DNA from: Heterobilharzia americana
Taxonomy: Eukaryota > Platyhelminthes > Trematoda > Strigeidida > Schistosomatidae
Assembly: GCA_944470555.2 (NCBI GenBank)
Contig: OX104127.1
Span: 67,913,646-67,977,645, forward strand
Length of the DNA stretch: 64,000 bases
Reading direction: 5' to 3'
The notes beneath the pieces are model-generated. The model was not told the DNA's origin and ran no database searches. It saw only the letters and a list, made by a program, of their open reading frames with translations. Positions within the stretch are counted from its first letter, which is position 1. Every line of letters starts with the position of its first letter. Positions 11,720 through 23,620 of this stretch are shown piece by piece. A program made the position numbers and the translations under genes.

Positions 11720-12000
11720 GTTCCTCAGTGGCCTAGTGGATAACGCTTTGGTATTAGAAGCAATGAGTAAGAGACTGTAGTGTTGGGGGAACAACACTCC
11801 ACACTGGAGTGCAGGTACATCCAGCTGATGAGTTCCAAATAGAAAGAGATACACTTCCTGGATTCATGTGCTACCCACAACGTAATAAGTTATCATAATA
11901 ATTTTTCAGACAGTATCAAGACGTTCAGATGGGAACTCGTACGTCAACACAGGTCAATCAATTCGATGCAGTATATCAATAAACAGTAATGTTATGAATA
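11720..12000 (+). mobile_element. Hammerhead retrozyme copy
   Basis: The tRNA-like head (gcctagtggataacgc at about 11740) is followed by the ribozyme strand. CTGATGAG (11823-11830) is intact, but the GAAA of the second core strand is replaced by a gagata-like run, and the stem III palindrome is lost. The following conserved block (gtatcaagacgttcag near 11930) identifies the 3' part of the element. It is predicted to be catalytically dead. Confidence 0.7.
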
Positions 12001-12709
12001 GTCATTTAAATTTTTAGTCAGTAAAATACAAAATGTAATAAACTGCTGGTTTTTAACATTTGAAGAATAATCACACTACTGAAATCGAATAGATTGAGTA
12101 AAAATCCTTCAGTGTTATACACTGCTCATATCATCAATCATCTGTACATTTAATTGTATCCGATTTGTTATATTATATTTAATATGGACAATTCTTAGTT
12201 ACAGTAAGTTTTTGAATGTCAATATATTCGGTACGGTGAAGGAAAAAAAATACTTTAACTGGGTGCAATACTGTTGTTATTATAACTACTGTTACTCAAC
12301 CCACAGTTGATAGCAATTAAATTGTATTACACATTGACTAATTCTGTGCACATACAATATTTAATAAGAAGGGGGAGAAATTAAAAAAATCACAACGATG
12401 AGATTTTACGTGCTTGATCAACTAAAACAAAAGTTATTGTACCAGTTGGTGGGATGGTTTGAACAGTTACATAGAGTAATTGTCTTCTTAGCTCATTCTT
12501 GCTTTCAAGTTAGTTCATATATGGCTAACAGTTTGTATTAGTTAAAATAACAGTTAACTCATGTCAAAAACATTGATCAATGCAATGAGGCAAAGTTGTT
12601 TTTTTGATAGACCTAACAAACTAACTAACTATTTCATTTGATGATATATCCTAAAAAGATAAACTAAAACAAGTTATAAGTATTGCATAATATATGATTT
12701 ATTTTCTAG

Positions 12710-12944
12710 TGAAGGACAACCTTTTCGAGTGTTCATAATGCTTCCTTCAATTACTGCATTCAAAGGTGAAGTTGGAACTTCATCAGGAACTTATATACAT
12801 GCAATTCTACACTATATTCGACAAAGTCTGTTTATTGGTGAATATGCTTTAATTCCAAGATTGAAAAAGGTTATATCAAACCCCGAAGATTATGTTTCTG
12901 TATGCAGCTTACGGACTTTTGATGAATGGCCTGATGGTTCTATA
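12710..12944 (+). CDS. Phospholipase D exon
   Basis: One base completes the codon split by the previous intron, then 78 codons follow, ending in phase 0 at a GTATGT donor (12945). The translation aligns by eye with the PLD1/2 segment just before the second HKD motif. FRVFIMLPSITAFKGEVGTS matches the family block of type YRVYVVIPLLPGFEGD. SGTYIHAILHYIRQSLFIGE and VSVCSLRTFDEWPDGSI follow. Splice phases on both sides agree with the neighbouring exons. Confidence 0.93.
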
Positions 12945-13314
12945 GTATGTCAAAAATAACAATTTTCATTGTTACTAGATTCATTCACGTGCATTGATAT
13001 CATTGATTTATCGAACGGTTGTTGATAGATGTTAAACGTTGTATTATTTTTTCTCAAAGGCAGCTGTGTAGGTTACACTCTAGTCTCTATAATCAAAGAA
13101 CTTCCAGATCAAGTAGGACAATTTGGGAAGTATGGTGCAGTTTGCTTATTAACTACTCTTCATTTCTTTGACATAGTTCTCCTATTTTCTTGAACGATCT
13201 ACAAATTACTTATCACTGTTCTTGGATTGAATTTGGCTTCATTCAAACTAAAACATTATCTAAGTTGCATCTGTTCGTAGTGATGTGTCTGAGAATGAAT
13301 GTTGTATATTATAT

Positions 13315-13715
13315 TCATCTTGGTGGCTAGCAGTGGAATTCAGGAGACACGTTTCGTCTTATTTGGGACTCATCGGCTGGATGTAACTGGACCCCAGTGA
13401 GTGAAGTTGTTCCGACTGCCATCAAAAAAGGAGGCTATCATACCCCCATTGGATAACGTTTCAGTATTTCAAGCGGTGTGCACTGCGTTCGAGTCATAGT
13501 GGGAACAAAATCACCCACTGGTGGTGCAAGTCCATCTAGCTGACGAGTTCCTAATAGGATTTAATGTGCGTTCTAGATTCCACTGCTAGTCATCAAGATG
13601 AATATAACATCATGAATTTTCTGGTAGTATCGATGCATCTTCATAGGAACCTATCTACAAGCAGAGGTCAAGTAATTTATCCCTGTATAGCAACGGGAAA
13701 TCACAAATATCAGGA
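13315..13715. mobile_element. Head-to-head pair of hammerhead retrozyme copies
   Basis: A minus-strand copy (about 13318-13430) meets a plus-strand copy (about 13430-13715). Their ribozyme ends point outwards, each ending in the ggctagcagtgga block (inverted on the right). The minus copy has CCGATGAG (U4 of the core changed) with GAAA present. The plus copy has an intact CTGACGAG (13526-13533), but its GAAA has become a ttaa-like run. Neither should cleave. A short (TA)n tract at 13720-13736 follows. Confidence 0.7.
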
Positions 13716-13837
13716 TAACATATATATATATATATACTTTGATTTTTCTACAAGTAAAGATTCTGACGATGAAATAATAAGCAAAGCATGATAAAAAACA
13801 TTTCTACTGTATATCTTCTTCTTTTTTTACTTTTCAG

Positions 13838-14209
13838 AAAACAGAACTTATTTACATTCATAGTAAAGTGATGATTGTTGATGATAAAAAAATGATTTTG
13901 GGATCAGCTAATGTGAATGATAGAAGTATGTTGGGTTTTCGTGATAGTGAATTAGATATAATTATTGAAAGTAATTCAGATGAAGATTTAATTGATTGTA
14001 AATTTAGCGGTATCAACGTGAAAGTACACCCATTTGTACAAAGATTTCGTAGAAGTTTAATGGCTGAATTCCTTGGAATGTTACCAAAAATTTCAAAAGA
14101 ATCTAAACGAAATATTCATCATGATTTTTTAGATGATCCAGTAGCGGATACATTTTTCCATAACATATGGAATGCAACTGCTGTCAAAAATGGTGAACTT
14201 TTTGAAAAA
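13838..14209 (+). CDS. Phospholipase D exon with the second HKD motif
   Basis: This exon has 124 codons, phase 0 at both ends (acceptor CAG at 13835-13837, donor GTAAGC at 14210). It begins [16 protein letters not shown], the HxK(x4)D catalytic signature: His at 13859-13861, Lys at 13865-13867, Asp at 13880-13882. The motif continues [17 protein letters not shown], the strongest PLD fingerprint, with Ser and Asn downstream of the HKD as in active enzymes. Downstream, [20 protein letters not shown] matches the PLD1/2 block near the C-terminus. All catalytic residues of this half are present, so the gene looks functional. Confidence 0.96.
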
Positions 14210-14624
14210 GTAAGCGCATTGTTTTAATATGAAAATTTTTCCACAGTCTGTTTATAATTATGATTTTTTTTTCGCCTCCATGTTTGCATCAACGAACACT
14301 GAAACAAAATTGACCACTTATACTTTGATATTACTTTCAACTTCAAAGATACTATGCCATTAAGCACCTAAATGGAAAGGAAGAGCTTTGATGAATATTA
14401 TCTTAAAGATAGAGTTAAAAATTAGTGTAGTGATCTGTGAGTTTACTTAAATGATGTTTCAAACAACAGCCATCTACCTGCCGACTTCTAACACCGAAGG
14501 TAATACAACACATTGTCGAATAAGTTAGTTATTCTCCAAAGTTGATGGACTGATTCCAATCATCTACTCCCAATGTGTGTGCAATTCGTATGCATTATCC
14601 AGTCCTACAAAGAGTTGGTCATAA

Positions 14625-14910
14625 TCTAAGTAGTTATCTGGTAGAATATCTGACTGCGGGACTGTGTGAAGTGGGTTCGAAAACCAGGTGTGACATCAAA
14701 CTTGTAGAGATTGACGATACGCCTTTTTGACGAGTACCAGGAAGCCCAAAACCTAGGTCGAGGGATTCATGCCAATTGTCTGCATTTAACTGACATTCGT
14801 AAGAGTGTATCATGACAATGAAACCGCCCAGTTCTGCGACCACATTGCAAAATGATCTGTAGAATTCGTTCAGTACTTAGGACAAGACAACATGAAGTTG
14901 GTTACCCTCG
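14625..14910 (+). mobile_element. tRNA-derived SINE with degraded hammerhead
   Basis: This copy follows the same block order as the one at 44858-45165: tRNA-like head, gttcgaaaacc in place of the B box, then the ribozyme region at about 14725-14765. Here C3 of the core is T (TTGACGAG), and G12 of the second strand is lost (caaaac instead of gaaac). The stem III palindrome acctaggt survives. It is predicted inactive. The copy lies in a PLD intron. Confidence 0.7.
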
Positions 14911-15404
14911 AGTAACCAGTCAGTGTTATCAGGGAAGTCTCTGATCTCGATGCAGTGAAGCGGAATCCAACCTTCAACACGGCATAAATTCCTTTGCGGT
15001 TGCAGGTAAGCTTTGCAGTCGATCGCCAACAAACCGAAAATCTGGATCCCAGGTTCACCACCCATAAATTTCTGAAACTTTCATTATTTTGTTCCTTATT
15101 CTACTTTTTCAGTACGCGAGAACTTAGATATACGGTTAAATGTATACCTTGATTAGTTATTAAATTAGGTTGTGTGCAGTTGATGAAAATCGGTTAAAAT
15201 ACAATAAAAACATCTCATTCTGTAAATACCAGCCCCCATCTGGTTATTCAATTTTTTCAAGAGGACTGACTATATTTCAACATTTTATGCGCTAGAAAAA
15301 TTTATCAGTTCTGATACACACTAGTTTAGTTCTAGAAGGAAACTTAATATAACAGGATATTTCCTCCGTTTTTTTCCCAATTGTTTTTCTTTCTTTACCA
15401 ACAG

Positions 15405-15629
15405 ATTTTTAATTGTATTCCTGGTTCCGGTTTGTTAACATTTCGACAATGCGCTGAAAAGAGAAGAGAAATCCCATTAGTTCAAAGTGATAGTGAAAAG
15501 GCAATTGAGTTACTTCAAAAAATAAAAGGATATTTAATACCATTTTATCCTGATTTTCTTGCAAATGAATCACTTGAATGCCCAGTAGGAAGTATTGAAC
15601 GAATGATTCCAGAAGTTGTATGGACTTAG
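15405..15629 (+). CDS. Phospholipase D last coding exon
   Basis: It begins in phase 0 after an acceptor (ACAG, ending 15404), encodes 74 residues and ends with TAG at 15627-15629. IFNCIPGSGLLTFRQ and LLQKIKGYLIPFYPDFLANE lead to the terminus IPEVVWT. The extreme C-terminal V-W-T is required for activity in mammalian PLD1/2 and is a clear family mark. With the other three exons, 468 residues of the protein are in the window, about the C-terminal half or less of a PLD1/2 enzyme. Confidence 0.95.
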   Translation: MFNCIPGSGLLTFRQCAEKRREIPLVQSDSEKAIELLQKIKGYLIPFYPDFLANESLECPVGSIERMIPEVVWT

Positions 15630-16440
15630 AGTTTTAAGTAGCTATTTAATCAATAAGATGATAGTGACTAGGTTTTAAAAAATAATAATCTTTCTCTATA
15701 CTTAAAGAAGTGTATTTATTTATACATTTGCTAAACACTCTGTATTCGAACCTAAATTGTATTCACTGACATTTATTTTTGTTTCATAACACATCCTTTT
15801 TTACTTTTTTTCCCACTTTGTAAAGTCTGTCAACTCTTCAAAGTGTTTATATCTTTCAGCAATTACTATTCAAAACTTCTTTGTACAAATACAAAACAAG
15901 ATTAGATATTATATGCTTGAATAGTCTTTTAAAGTTGTATAAAAATTGAAGGTATAACTGTAGTTATATTAACTTTTTGCGGTTAAAATTAACCGGTGAA
16001 GATAATAAGGTGGGTTGATATTGTTGACTTTGTGAATAGTCAAACAAATTATATTCTTCATACACTCTAATTATTTTCTAATACATATTCACTTGACTAT
16101 TCAATAATAATATCTATTGTTTACAGTATACACTGAAAGATTCTTTGAATTGGTATATTCATAAAAAGCCTCAATCTTTAATCTCTCATATTGACCTGTA
16201 AAGTATTCAAGTGCAATTCTCAAAATACTTCACATTATATTTCTGAATAAAAGTGCAAAATCATGACGAATGATAGTAATGATATTCTTGCCTTACAACA
16301 TATTATTTAAGAATTTCAATGGCGAAGTTTAAAAAAATCCCCTTCAAAACTTTCTCCTTTTTTTATTTTTTTAAAAAAAATTTTCTTTTCTTTTGTATGT
16401 AAAACAGTGTTGAACAATGACTGTTACATCATAATAAATA
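15630..16440 (+). other. Probable 3' untranslated region of phospholipase D
   Basis: Strongly AT-rich sequence follows the stop codon. A consensus AATAAA lies at 16246-16251 and another near 16434. Which one is used, and how long the UTR is, cannot be told from sequence alone. Confidence 0.4.
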
Positions 16441-17715
16441 TCTAAAATACATTAAAAAAATATTGTGTGTTTTCAATCTGTAGGTGATTTTAAGTTTTCT
16501 GCTATGATTTCATCACAATTAACTGAGTAAGCTGGTTGAAGACAATCGATAGAAAGCTATAAAACTAGATTACACGTTTGTTGATCCCTGTCAGCAAGTC
16601 GTATCTGCTACAGTAGGAGACCTTACCAATGAGGTATTTTTTCTACCATTGATCTTCTGCAGTACTGAAGAGTAATCTGGTTGATGTTGTCTGATACTTA
16701 CTGCTAACCGAATTCTCTCGATCATTTTCCACTAACTGTTCATTTGGCTGGAAGAGTCAGTAATTTGATTGACTAACTAAGTGAACAAATGTTCCTTTGT
16801 ATAAATTCTTCTTCTAGTTCTATGGTTTTTACATAGGCAGTAGTTATTCAAAGAAAAACCGTATTGAAAACCGTTATTTGTTAAAATCAGATAGTATACT
16901 TCTCGACGTCTGCTTTACTCTAGTTTGGAACCCATCAGAAAAGTCTTGTTACTAATCAGCGTGAGATTGAGTTTAGAACAGTCAGGTTTATCAGCGAACA
17001 AGTTACCATTCTGTGACTGAACTCGAAGGCAATAGTCCTTATCTTGCCACTTCTGTCAACTCACCATATCACGCAACCATTCATCGACGTCGTTAGTTGG
17101 AAAATGTCCAGAAAGAAAATGATATCCAGTCCCGCCAAGTTGTAAGTGTATCTTTCAATGATATCACTTTGTGATAAAATGAATCTGAAATTATATAGAA
17201 AGAAGAAAAGGTAGTTGAAGCGAAGTCGTTCACTAAGCTATACCGCACCGTGGTTAAACGATTCCAAAATTATTTCTTTCCAGTGGTCAAAATAAAATGA
17301 ACAACGAAAAAAAGTTAATGGCTTCAAATGAGGGTTTCAAGTAAGAGAATAAACAAAGGGTTATAAAAACAAAAGTATAATTATACAATACAAGATAAAT
17401 ATATTAATAACAGTCAGGACCTTATGATAGCTACAGCAAAGACAATAGTTGACTGCAACTTTTTGAAAACATAGAGCGGCTTTGAACCTTTGAATGTCCA
17501 ACGATTCAGCTATACCGAGATGACTTGATCAAACTCCACTCAAGTTGTTTGACAGGACACTGTTCAGGATTCTGAATGACTTCTCTAAAGACGCTGCATC
17601 GTCTGAGTTCATGAAGTGATCTGTGATTTAGCTAAAGTCTACTATTCTCTATTAATCCCTATATAGGTTATAATCATGGAATTAAGTGAAGAAGTTTGAA
17701 TAGGATTTAGGCTTG
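16440..17715. other. No recognised feature
   Basis: An intergenic stretch between the PLD gene and an RTE copy. No credible open frame, repeat or RNA gene was recognised. Confidence 0.4.
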
Positions 17716-17717
17716 GT

Positions 17718-19880
17718 TAACTAGTTCAGTAATTACTAGTCAGTCCTAAGCCCACATAAAGAGGGAAGATTGGGCATACCACTACCAACCCCACCACGCA
17801 AAACAAATCCAATCACGAATCAAACTTCAAAACACAAAGAAAATATAATTAAAAAACTTATTCCTCGATGGAATCAGAGAGGCGAAATGACGCCGGTTGG
17901 TGAAGGCCTTCAAGAAACCGATTGACCGATATGTCTTCTCATTTCTCAATGAATACGAAAGTAGGAATGGTGACATGCAATGTCCGCACCATATTTAAAC
18001 CTAACAAGGCTGCACAGATTGCCAAGGAGATGAGAGAGTATAGCATAGAAGTGTCAGGTTGGGAATTTGACAAGAATCTGCATATGGAATGGAATGGAAT
18101 GGAATGGAATAGAATGTAATGTAAGTGGACTCTCCCAACTGTCAACTCGAGAGGAGTCAATAATCTACTCCAATATTGTCACACAGACAACACGACACGA
18201 CACGACACGACACGACACGACAACCACGAGCACAACACACTGAGTTTTCAAATGGCTATCATGATGTCCCCTACCAACAACATCCAACACTCTCTCCCTC
18301 TCTGTGTGTGTGTGTCTCATGCAGTGGGAACCAATCTCCTCCTCAACGATCAGGATCAAGATCAGGATCAGGATCATGACAGCAAGATGAATTCAACTCG
18401 AAAGGAGGGAGATTCACAATCATACAATGCTACGCTATGCACCCACAAATAATGCAGATCAGGAAGAGAAGAAGGAGGAATTCTACAGACAACTGCAATC
18501 AGTAATGGACAATACCCCAGTCGAGGTGGTGACAGTGACATCGGAATTCTCATGAGTGGTGGGGTGACATGAATGCCGAGCTGGGAGTGGACAAGACAGG
18601 AAGAGAACCAAGCAATCATTGGTGGATAAGCACTTGGTGAAGTGATGAGTGAGAATGGATAATTGTTTGCAGATTTCTGTGCATTCAACGATTTGTTGAC
18701 TGGATGTGAGGTAGTGTGTACAAACACAAGGATATTGAGAAAGCAGTGAAATGGATTTGATTTGAGCAGACACCTGGACACACTACACTAATAGTTAGAT
18801 CGACTTGATCTCAGTGTGAAGAGAGTGGAGATGGAGACATAGCCAGGCTACTGGACACAAGATAAGATCAAGAAGGGGAGCAGATGTATGTAGGTTCACA
18901 CCAATCACACCCCTATCTAGTGTGAGGAACCTACCTTTCAAATCAAGTTGAAAGCCTTGAAAGAAGCTGGCGGTGATAGACCACAGTTGAATGAAGTTCG
19001 AGTTCAACAACCAGAACAGAAACGGAACTGAAGGACGAAGCTACAGAAGACATCTTCACGTCAGTTAGGCATCAGTATAAAATTGTTGATATTAAGCAAC
19101 ATCCCTGAAGAAGCCTGAGTGGATCAACAATGGAACCCCTTGAAAGCTATGTGGAAAGAAACCTGAATAACCGTGTGAAGAAGGAAGAGGAAATAAGACA
19201 ATGAATTAATCTCCACGAATACATAGAAGTTGATAGAGAAGGGAGAGGAAGATGGCGAAGCAGAAGATGAACCAGTGCAGGGATAAACAACGAAAAGATG
19301 AACTGAGTATAACGTATAAAACAATGGACAAAGAAGTGAAGAAGAGTACGCGCAAAGAAGAGAGACACTTCCATGACACATTGGCAAGTGAAGCAGTACA
19401 GGCTGCTGATAGGAGAGACAGAGATCTGACAATATTATATCAAATAACCATGTTAATATCTGGGAGTGAGGAGATCAGCGGAGACGAAACCAATGAAAGG
19501 TAGTGAAGGGAAGCTACTTAGCAAAAAGGATAAACTAAAGAAACAATGGGCTGACAACAAACCAGCCAAGAACCTATCACCCAACAAATATGCAGGAGAA
19601 AGAGGAGATGGACTGGGCATACACTAAGAAGACTAATTCTGGACATAACGCGTCAGACCAGACCCTCAAATGGTATCCAAAAGGGAAACGACGAGTTGGG
19701 CGTTCGAGCCAAGGGTGACATGGAGGAGATCATATGAGGAAGAAATGAAAGCTTTTGGGTAGTCGTGGCGCCAGGTTGAAAAGATTGGAGAGAAGAGAGT
19801 GGAATGTAGGCGTGCTACTGAAGCCCTATGTTCCACTTGGAACTGAAGGGAAAAATTATAATAATAATAATAATAATAGT
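17718..19880 (+). mobile_element. RTE-type LINE copy with internally deleted RT
   Basis: The 5' leader (tagtcagtcctaagcccaca region) matches the 5' end of the copy at 36345-37912. The endonuclease ORF begins near 17940 (VGMVTCNVRTIF, the start of an AP-endonuclease domain) and runs on, with stops and frameshifts, to about 19020. A basic linker (about 19240-19560) follows, ending in KKDKLKKQW. The sequence then jumps at about 19570 straight to the C-terminal tail (NLSPNKYAGE, then RVTWRRSYEEEMKA and ATEALCSTWN). The RT catalytic core is missing. The copy ends in (TAA)n at 19858-19878. Short homology (aac) at the junction suggests a simple deletion. Confidence 0.82.
18085..18377. repeat. Short tandem repeats inside the LINE endonuclease frame
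   Basis: Three tandem runs sit close together: (GGAAT)n at about 18087-18110, (CACGA)n at about 18188-18222, and a (GATCAG)n-like run at about 18347-18377. The last gives an Asp-Gln repeat in frame. The same runs with different copy numbers occur in the copies at 3600-3860 and 37280-37545, so they belong to the element and expand or contract between copies. Confidence 0.85.
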
Positions 19881-21120
19881 GAGTGTAGTAAAATCAAAAA
19901 TAATATTTACATTTTCCAGATGACTGGGAGAGAAATTACTGTAACTGTATCTGACTTGAATTCGAAGTCTATGAGAAGGAGAGGGGCTAAACAAGCACCT
20001 GTATGTGAAAAATTAGCTTGAAAACTTTGATTCTTGTGGCCTCTTCCATGCTCCGTAATAGGAGTAACACAAACTTAAAGTATTATGATAGCAGTTTGCA
20101 TAGAATGGTAAATGCTGAGATTTTGTCAATCCTATACCCAGTATCCACTCGATGGACGAGTGTTGAGCTTTCAATTGATTTTACTGTTCTTTTGCCTAAA
20201 TACCTTAAGCAATGTTCAGGGAAGGGGTGATGCAATCACTAGGTCATTTTACCCATGGAACTATCTTTTTTGTGCGCAGTTAAATTAATAAATACACACA
20301 AATATGAGCTAGACGTGACAGCTGCATTGGCACAATAGAGGCATTAGTAAATTTCAAGAGTAATTTGTTGACAAGGAAAGTTTTGTCAACTAGCCTTCTA
20401 AGTTTTAGTATTGGTGCATTTTTGAGACCACATCTGCTTTGAATGGTAAAGTTAGCTCTAATCATTTCTTCAATACCATCTGAGAACACTTTTCTCGTGC
20501 TGTTTTCATTCTATCAGTCCTTGTGAACTTCTCAGAATAACTGTTCATCTACAAAGAGCTGTTTATTTCTCTAAGTAATTTTAGACTTTATGTAGCATCT
20601 GCATGAAGACCTTGCTCTGTTGTGCATTTTTACACACCTACATGTGTAGTCTACATGGCTGAAAGTAATAAATTCAATTACATCTAAGTCTTCTTTTCAA
20701 AGAATATTTCTTTCCACTGCTGGAGTTTTTGTCACTTTTAATACCCTGAGGTAAGTGACTAAATGCTTTTATTGTCAGTTTTGTGGTTTTTTGTGTTAAT
20801 AAGCTGAATATAGTTTTAATAACGCATTTATTTACAAAAAAGGAACTAATTCAAAGCTTTCATTTCTCATAATTTATTCAACACAACAAGGTACTTGCTT
20901 GGATTGTTTAACCTGTAAATAAAGTAATGGACAGGCGTCGATTAAATGTCTTACTAAGCATATTTTTTATCTAAATATCAAATAACTTGCTATAGGTTAA
21001 ATGTTATTATTTTATGAAGACTAATTTACTTTGCAGTGCTTCGTTTGTCGACAAACACATTTCAAAGTGTATCCAGGTTTCTAATGGTTCTCTAGTTGAT
21101 GTTAGTCACTAATAAATATC
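19881..21120. other. Unassigned stretch
   Basis: Short open frames at 19910-20021 and 20018-20230 (+) and 20489-20280 (-) have no motif I recognise and no shared splice logic. A splice-acceptor-like TTTTCCAG precedes an ATG at about 19921. No known repeat was matched. A missed host exon is possible but cannot be supported. Confidence 0.3.
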
Positions 21121-21124
21121 ATTG

Positions 21125-21620
21125 TGTGAGCAATGTTGAGGTCAAGCGAAGGGTACTCGGAAAGACAGGCAAGTTTATTGATGAGGTTGTGGACCTTATT
21201 TGGCTGAGACGACTTAGACATATACTGCATATGCCAAGCTACCGCCGGCCTTGATGTACCATCCGGTTGAGGGGAGTTGAATTAGGTTGGAAGAGGATTA
21301 TGAGTGGTCAGATCAAGACGTGGAATCACTCAATGAAATCTCTGACTGTTAGTTTGAGCTGCGCAGGGAGGAGCATAAACTGCCTGATGGGCGAGGACTG
21401 TTGGTGATATTTTCACTCTTTATTGTCTTCTAAAGCTTGAATATTCGCACTAACCTTTATCTTCAGACTGTTTATTCTCTCATATAACTTTGTCTACTTT
21501 GACATCAGTCATTTTAAATCAACTTGTTCTTTGTGTACTACTATGAATTGTGGCAAATTGAGCTGACTAACTAGTGTGTGAGGTTTTATGTTGATTTTAT
21601 CTGTCCTGACATTGTAATAT
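21125..21620 (+). mobile_element. LINE-2 family 3' end copy
   Basis: Plus-strand translation in pieces matches the end of a second non-LTR retrotransposon family. The pattern is a VLGKTGKFIDEVVDLIWLRRLRHILHMP-like block (21150-21225), then a GVELGWKRIMSGQIKTW-like block (21270-21320), followed by a 3' UTR with tttattgtcttctaaagctt. The same order occurs at 40865-41540 and 58890-60700. The family is clearly LINE-type; its clade was not decided. Confidence 0.7.
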
Positions 21621-21629
21621 TACTCGTTA

Positions 21630-22330
21630 TAACTAAGTTATTATTATGCCGGTTTATAAACTTTGAAAAAAGTTATTTTGTCTTTACTACCATTACCATT
21701 TTTATCGGTTGTGTTTGACTGTTGAATCCATTGTACATTATGTTCAAGAACAAAAACACACAAAAAATTACTGTTTCAATGATCACATATTCAAAGGGTG
21801 CACAATTGTATTTAGACTCAACCTTAACACTGTGTACACCAAATGTGTGCTGTTCTACAAGAAGAAGTAAACGGATAGATACACAAACACCATGTTGATC
21901 AAAAGTGGTTTCCTGCACTAGACACATCAGTAAATTAGTCATCTTGTGAAGGAATGCTTGGAATGTCTTCTTCAAATATGTAATTTGCTCGGGGATTCCG
22001 CTTTTCATGTCACCCTTTAATTTCTATATCATACTACGAATTTACTTTGCAATAACTTATAATTGTTATATCTGGGTTCTTTTCATAACTTTAGTGTGAA
22101 TACATTTATGTGTATATCTGTTTTCTAACACGATTTCACTTAGATGCTTTTACTCATTGTCTTCTGCATCTTCAAAAAAGATCTTCCAAATCCTAGTTAA
22201 TAATAACCTACAAGGTTATATCTGATAATAACCTGGTAGATTGTTCATTCCATATTGATTTCCTTGTACACTGATCTCTAACAAAGAATATTCTGATTAA
22301 ATTTTGAGGGAGTTGTGGACATTTGGAAAT
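21630..22330. other. Unassigned stretch with a 111-codon minus-strand frame
   Basis: The open frame 22008-21673 (-) has no family I recognise. Its C-terminal half is hydrophobic (VIIETVIFCVFLFLNIM). No start context, intron signals or repeat relation support a gene. A remnant of a mobile element is possible. Confidence 0.25.
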
Positions 22331-22334
22331 ATTT

Positions 22335-22670
22335 CAAGTTGTTATTCATCGAAGACTGATATCAGTGACCTGTGGAGTCAAAGCCTGATAGCCGTGAGGA
22401 CAAATACTCAACGATGACATTGGGTGACGGTTTGCGCTATATTGTGAGCTAACAGAAGTTTGAAATATGGAGCATTGGATTCTGACCCAGTGGCTCAATG
22501 GTAACGCACTGGCCACGGAACCTGAAGGTCGCGGGTTCGATCCCTGCTGGTGTGGGGTCGTGGGTGCGCACTGCTGGGGAGTCCTATACTAGGACGAAAT
22601 GGCTGTCCAGTGCTCCCAGGTTTTCTTTGTTCCTCCAACTGATGTCAGTCTTCAATGAATAACAACTTGA
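22335..22670 (+). mobile_element. tRNA-derived SINE with hammerhead-like tail
   Basis: A polymerase III head is readable: an A box in tggctcaatgg near 22492 and a perfect B box gggttcgatccc near 22533. The tail folds like a hammerhead. Diverged copies are at 10800-11160 (-) and 50165-50470 (-), and fragments at about 40530-40865. The clean A and B boxes mark this as the youngest-looking copy of this family in the window. Confidence 0.75.
22568..22613 (+). ncRNA. Hammerhead-like ribozyme in a SINE, core mutated
   Basis: Stem I is gcactg (22568-22573) with cagtgc (22608-22613). The first core strand is CTGGGGA (22574-22580), stem II is gtcct/aggac (22581-22595) and the second core strand is GAAA (22596-22599). 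A short irregular stem III follows, then GTC at the cleavage position (C at 22607). The one core defect is A6 to G, which should abolish or strongly reduce cleavage. The topology matches known hammerheads. Confidence 0.6.
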
Positions 22671-22949
22671 AATATTCTGATTGTTTTATTATTACCACAT
22701 CCAGCAACGGATCTACAGAATTTTTATCACAGTGAAAATTAAATTTTACAAAAACATGAGTAACCTTGAAGTTTGTTGATGAAGCTATTGGAGTTAGATT
22801 CGTTATCATGTCTGATAAAAAAATATATTCAGACTACTGGCAGTAAATAATCAATATGATTGACTAGTGAGTTCAGAATAATATTTTCAAGATCAAACAT
22901 GAAGAAGTACAGTGTCATTAACAAAGAAATTTTGATCTTTTCACTTAAA

Positions 22950-23620
22950 TCTAAATACAGTTGTCAAGCTTTTTAAAAGGAAATCTAAGTCTATTAATAT
23001 AAGTGTAAAACTTGGGCACTGTGGTCGAGTGTAATTTCATTTTAGTCTGTTTATTAGAAATATCACACAGTGAAGGAACAGTAGCATTTACTGGATAACG
23101 TTTCAGATATAATTTATTGTCCATATTCATATCAGGTAACTCCACAACTTCCAGACAGTCTTTATATATTCCTAGTTTTCTCTCCTTCTCTGTGATCATA
23201 AGGGTAGTAGAATTTTCCATATATCTGGGACAGGTGCAGCATCATTTCGATTGCATGTGTTTGGTGTTGATTCGATAAACAAAGATTCAGTTATCAATCT
23301 CTCCTTCCATCCAACTAAGTTAATTTTCAAAACTGTCACCCTATCCCACCCTATTGTGTGATTGTGTGTCATCGCATGCAGAGCTATAGCCGAGTTTTTC
23401 TCTAGATTTCTTATCTTATTAGGATCTACTGATCATGATTTAGCTAAGTTTTTGTGCTCTGTTATTCTAATCGACCCTGGTTGACTGCTTTGACCTATGT
23501 ACTTGACCTTGCAATCATTGCAAGGGATTTGGTAAACCAGATTATTTTGCTTAATTACATCGATAGGATCTTTTAACCTACAAAGTCTTATATTTACGTT
23601 TCATAACAGATCAGCATATT
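22950..23620 (-). mobile_element. Penelope-like element, GIY-YIG part
   Basis: The minus strand reads NLVYQIPCNDCKVKYIGQSS near 23560-23500, followed by ITEHKN. This is the GIY-YIG endonuclease with its preceding Cys-containing block, as in PLE proteins. The reading continues HAMTHNHTIGWDRV and on to the 3' end at about 22950. There are stops and frame breaks. The lineage differs from the other PLEs here; a fragment of its end recurs at 34560-34800. Confidence 0.75.

Larger units (their letters stand above)
9622..12709 (+). other. Phospholipase D intron
   Basis: GT at 9622 and AG at 12709 bound this intron of about 3.1 kb, which splits a codon after its second base. It holds a (TA)n tract, a SINE copy and a retrozyme copy, listed separately. 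The remaining parts (about 9650-10440, 10530-10800, 11165-11715 and 12005-12700) contain nothing I recognise. Confidence 0.85.

Noticed and set aside
18374..18781. 135-codon minus-strand frame
   Set aside because: It is antisense to the LINE endonuclease region, with close copies in the antisense of the other LINE copies; no independent gene evidence.
21673..22008. 111-codon minus-strand frame as a possible host gene
   Set aside because: No motif, no splice logic and no start context could be supported; kept only as an unassigned stretch.
22485..22560. Genuine tRNA gene on the plus strand
   Set aside because: The A and B boxes are excellent, but the sequence continues directly into a repeated ribozyme-like tail found at other sites, so it is a SINE head.
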